From Nioella sp. MMSF_3534 (GTDB taxonomy: Bacteria > Pseudomonadota > Alphaproteobacteria > Rhodobacterales > Rhodobacteraceae), in contig NZ_JASHJX010000004.1 in assembly GCF_030732985.1 (NCBI RefSeq), positions 91,580-155,579 of the forward strand: a stretch of 64,000 nucleotides of DNA. The letters run 5' to 3'. Position 1 is the stretch's first letter; each line of letters opens with the position of its first letter. Positions 62,228 through 64,000 of the stretch are shown here, piece by piece. A program made the translations under genes and the position numbers. Under the pieces are notes generated by a model that worked only from the letters and a program-made list of their open reading frames with translations, ran no database searches and was not told the DNA's origin.

Positions 62228-62919
62228 TTCGTCATCCTCCGTTCCAGCTCGGCCCCCACGATCATACCGCCCGCGCCCGCCAACAGGATCCACAGGCTGT
62301 AGGGCACCCCTTGCAGCAGGATCGCCAGGATGATCGCGGTGATGGCAGCGGCCACGTGGGGCAGGGTGCGCAGGGCCGGGGCGAAAAAGGACATGAAGGC
62401 CACCGGTACGGCAAAGTCGATGGACAGTCCTGCCGGGATCGAGGCCCCAAGCACCGCGCCGATCCAGGTGGCCACGTACCACGGAAAGCAGATCACGGTG
62501 GCGGTGCCCATGTAGAAGCCCACCTTCTCGGACAGGGACATTGCGGGCTTCGCCTCGTATTCCATATGCGACAGCGCATAGGTGCCATCGACGTTGAAAT
62601 AGGCGATCAGAATACGCTGCCAGCCCGGCGCGGGCCCCAGATGCGGGGCAAGGCTGGCGGCATACATCGCCATCCGCAGGTTCACGGCCAGGGCCGAGGC
62701 CAGAACGATCAGTGTCGGCGCCTGTTCCTGCATCAGCTGCACGGCGGTGAACTGCGCCGCGCCTGCGATGATCACCACGGAAAAGCCCATGATCTGCGCG
62801 AGGTTCAGCCCGGCCTCTGTCCCGACCACGCCGAAGAGCATGCCGAACGGGGCCACGACCAGAAGGAAGGGCAGGGCCGCGCGGATGCCGCGCCAATAAG
62901 CAGTGGTGGAGCTTGCCAT
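62224..62919 (-). CDS. AzlC family branched-chain amino acid exporter subunit
   Basis: 231 residues, five or more membrane segments. LLVVAPFGMLFGVVGTEAGL and IMGFSVVIIAGAAQFTAVQLM...NLRMAMYAASLAPHL are the AzlC/YgaZ signature. Coupled to azlD by an ATGA overlap. Confidence 0.92.
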   Translation of the reverse strand: MASSTTAYWRGIRAALPFLLVVAPFGMLFGVVGTEAGLNLAQIMGFSVVIIAGAAQFTAVQLMQEQAPTLIVLASALAVNLRMAMYAASLAPHLGPAPGWQRILIAYFNVDGTYALSHMEYEAKPAMSLSEKVGFYMGTATVICFPWYVATWIGAVLGASIPAGLSIDFAVPVAFMSFFAPALRTLPHVAAAITAIILAILLQGVPYSLWILLAGAGGMIVGAELERRMTK

Positions 62920-63031
62920 GAGAGCGCCTTAGGATAGAGCCTGATACCGCCATTACCGGGGCTGAGGCGAAGAAGCAAATGATGGTCTGTGATCCTGACC
63001 TATTCCGTCACGTGATTTCCGCGGGGAAGAC

Positions 63032-63640
63032 ATGAAACAACCCGTCGGCGTGATCCTGGCAGGCGGGCAGGCGACCCGCATGGGCGGCGGCGACAAGGGG
63101 CGGTTGCTGCTTGGGGGACGGTCGCTCCTGTCCCGCGTGATCGAGCGGATCGAGCCTCAGGTTGCGGCACTGGCGCTGAACGCGAATGGGGACCCGTCGC
63201 GCTTCGCCGACCTTGGCCTGCCCGTGTTGCCCGATCCGGTCACGGGTTACCCCGGCCCCCTCGCTGGAGTGCTGGCGGGGATGGACTGGGCGGCGTCTCA
63301 GGGCGCCGATCATGTCGTCACCGTGGCCGCCGACACCCCCTTCCTGCCCGAAGACCTCGTCCCGCGCCTGCTGTTGGCCGCCGAAAGCGGCGCGCCCATT
63401 GTGCTCGCCAGCAGCGTTGTCGAGGGGCGAGAGACGCGCCACCCCACCTTCGGCCTGTGGTCGGTTTCTTTGCGGAAGGCCTTGCGGGCAGCGTTGGAGC
63501 GAGGCGAACGCAAGGTCGGGCTGTGGGCCGAACAGCAGGGGGCCGTGCTGGCGCGGTTCCCGTCCGGCCCCGTGGACCCGTTCTTCAACATCAACACGCC
63601 GGAGGAACTGGCGCGGGCGGAGGAATGGGTGGAGCGGTGA
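63032..63640 (+). CDS. mobA: Molybdenum cofactor guanylyltransferase
   Basis: 202 residues. VGVILAGGQATRMGGGDKGRLLLGG is the nucleotide-binding motif (LAGG-x3-RMGG-x-DK). Further MobA blocks are YPGPLAGVLAGMDWA, VTVAADTPFLPEDLV and the end FFNINTPEEL. Transfers GMP from GTP to molybdopterin to make bis-MGD. Acts in the cytoplasm; no molybdoenzyme gene is nearby. Confidence 0.95.
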   Translation: MKQPVGVILAGGQATRMGGGDKGRLLLGGRSLLSRVIERIEPQVAALALNANGDPSRFADLGLPVLPDPVTGYPGPLAGVLAGMDWAASQGADHVVTVAADTPFLPEDLVPRLLLAAESGAPIVLASSVVEGRETRHPTFGLWSVSLRKALRAALERGERKVGLWAEQQGAVLARFPSGPVDPFFNINTPEELARAEEWVER

Positions 63641-63824
63641 GCGAATGCTCGGGGGTGACAAAACCCTGACAAATCTACCTCGGTTCTGCCGGGGGGTTAT
63701 GTCTCTGCCAACAGCTTGATGTCAGGTCGGGCAGATGGTCGTGCCAAAAACGACCATTTTTGACCGAGGCGTTTTGGCAGGGGGTTATTGTCCAGAATTT
63801 TGCTTGCCAAAGAAGAAGAGGCGT

Positions 63825-63859
63825 GGCCTGAACTGGCACGCCCCTTCCGTGTCATCATT
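63825..63859. other. Hairpin in the region before the IS element
   Basis: GGCGTG and CACGCC pair around GCCTGAACTGG. The surrounding 270 bp between mobA and the insertion sequence hold no gene I can support. Confidence 0.4.
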
Positions 63860-63902
63860 ATAGCACCATGACAAGAGCAACACCTGAGATGCCGATTTGC
63901 AC

Positions 63903-64000
63903 TAGGCTCAGGACTCATAGCCAATAGATGACGGTCGCTGCGAGGGCGATTGCCGATAGGAAGACCCTTGGGCAGCGATCATACCGTGTCGCGACCCGGC
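63903..64000 (-). mobile_element. End of an IS5-family insertion sequence (partial)
   Basis: The transposase 3' end begins at 63915. The sequence just outside, TAGGCTCAGGACTCA, looks like an IS5-family (IS427 group) terminal inverted repeat. The other end is outside the window, so the boundary near 63903 is approximate. Confidence 0.65.
63915..64000 (-). CDS. IS5 family (IS427 group-like) transposase, C-terminal fragment
   Basis: Read from the minus strand, the last 27 codons give RVATRYDRCPRVFLSAIALA followed by ATVIYWL and a TGA stop. This ending is characteristic of the DDE transposases of the IS427 group, in which the RYDR...FL motif closes the protein. The remainder runs off the window. 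Confidence 0.82.
   Translation of the reverse strand, partial: RVATRYDRCPRVFLSAIALAATVIYWL

Noticed and set aside
63697..63924. 75-codon minus-strand frame before the IS element
   Set aside because: No motif, contains a hairpin, and overlaps the presumed IS end; may be a remnant but cannot be supported.

Overview
The window (64 kb, about 62-65% G+C by eye) looks like a chromosomal segment of a marine-type Rhodobacteraceae (Roseobacter group, Alphaproteobacteria). The grounds are the DmdA-like demethylase, the solute-binding-protein-rich ABC loci, an intergenic hairpin whose sequence resembles ones I remember from roseobacters, and the gltD-x-gltB, pyk-rpmI-rplT and AzlC-AzlD arrangements. 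This placement rests on protein and gene-order resemblance only.

Layout. 1-9.9 kb is housekeeping: recQ (5' truncated by the window), yaaA, a rhodanese, an N-formylglutamate amidohydrolase cluster, pyk, rpmI-rplT, an SDR-type epimerase, GNAT and DUF1992. 9.9-22.6 kb is a catabolic island. A LysR regulator faces a minus-strand run encoding a DmdA/GcvT-like THF-dependent demethylase, a transthyretin-like (5-hydroxyisourate hydrolase-like) protein, a ThDP-dependent decarboxylase/lyase, an FMN alpha-hydroxy-acid oxidase and a peptide/opine-type ABC importer; a divergent S51 peptidase closes it. Together they suggest import, demethylation, alpha-hydroxy-acid oxidation and alpha-keto-acid decarboxylation of an unknown methylated compound.

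22.7-34.9 kb is the most unusual part. It is a sugar/polyol locus (RbsB/RbsC/RbsC/RbsA-type importer, two Gfo/Idh/MocA dehydrogenases, one GMC oxidoreductase) carrying two paralogous regulators of an uncommon design: an N-terminal winged helix fused to a complete MalE-like (family 1) solute-binding protein with no signal peptide. A recurring CAG-N(0-1)-ATTGGA-like motif lies upstream of both regulators and in the two divergent promoter regions of the locus, so it is a candidate operator.

35-44.2 kb holds gltB, gltD, uppP, an NDUFA9-like protein and tRNA-Leu(CAG). 44.4-47.4 kb is an AraC regulator with a DUF1330-NmrA-DUF1772 set in which a promoter segment of about 100 bp is duplicated. 47.7-51.6 kb carries an MFS transporter and a LuxR-type regulator divergent from an outer-membrane barrel protein and two related tiny lipoproteins. 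51.6-58 kb is pheS and pheT, split by an AT-rich foreign-looking gene, palindrome arrays, a 54-bp dispersed repeat and three unrelated genes. 58-63.6 kb carries ytoQ, a MocR regulator divergent from an FMN-binding protein, a GST, mscL, azlDC and mobA. The window ends inside an IS5-family transposase.
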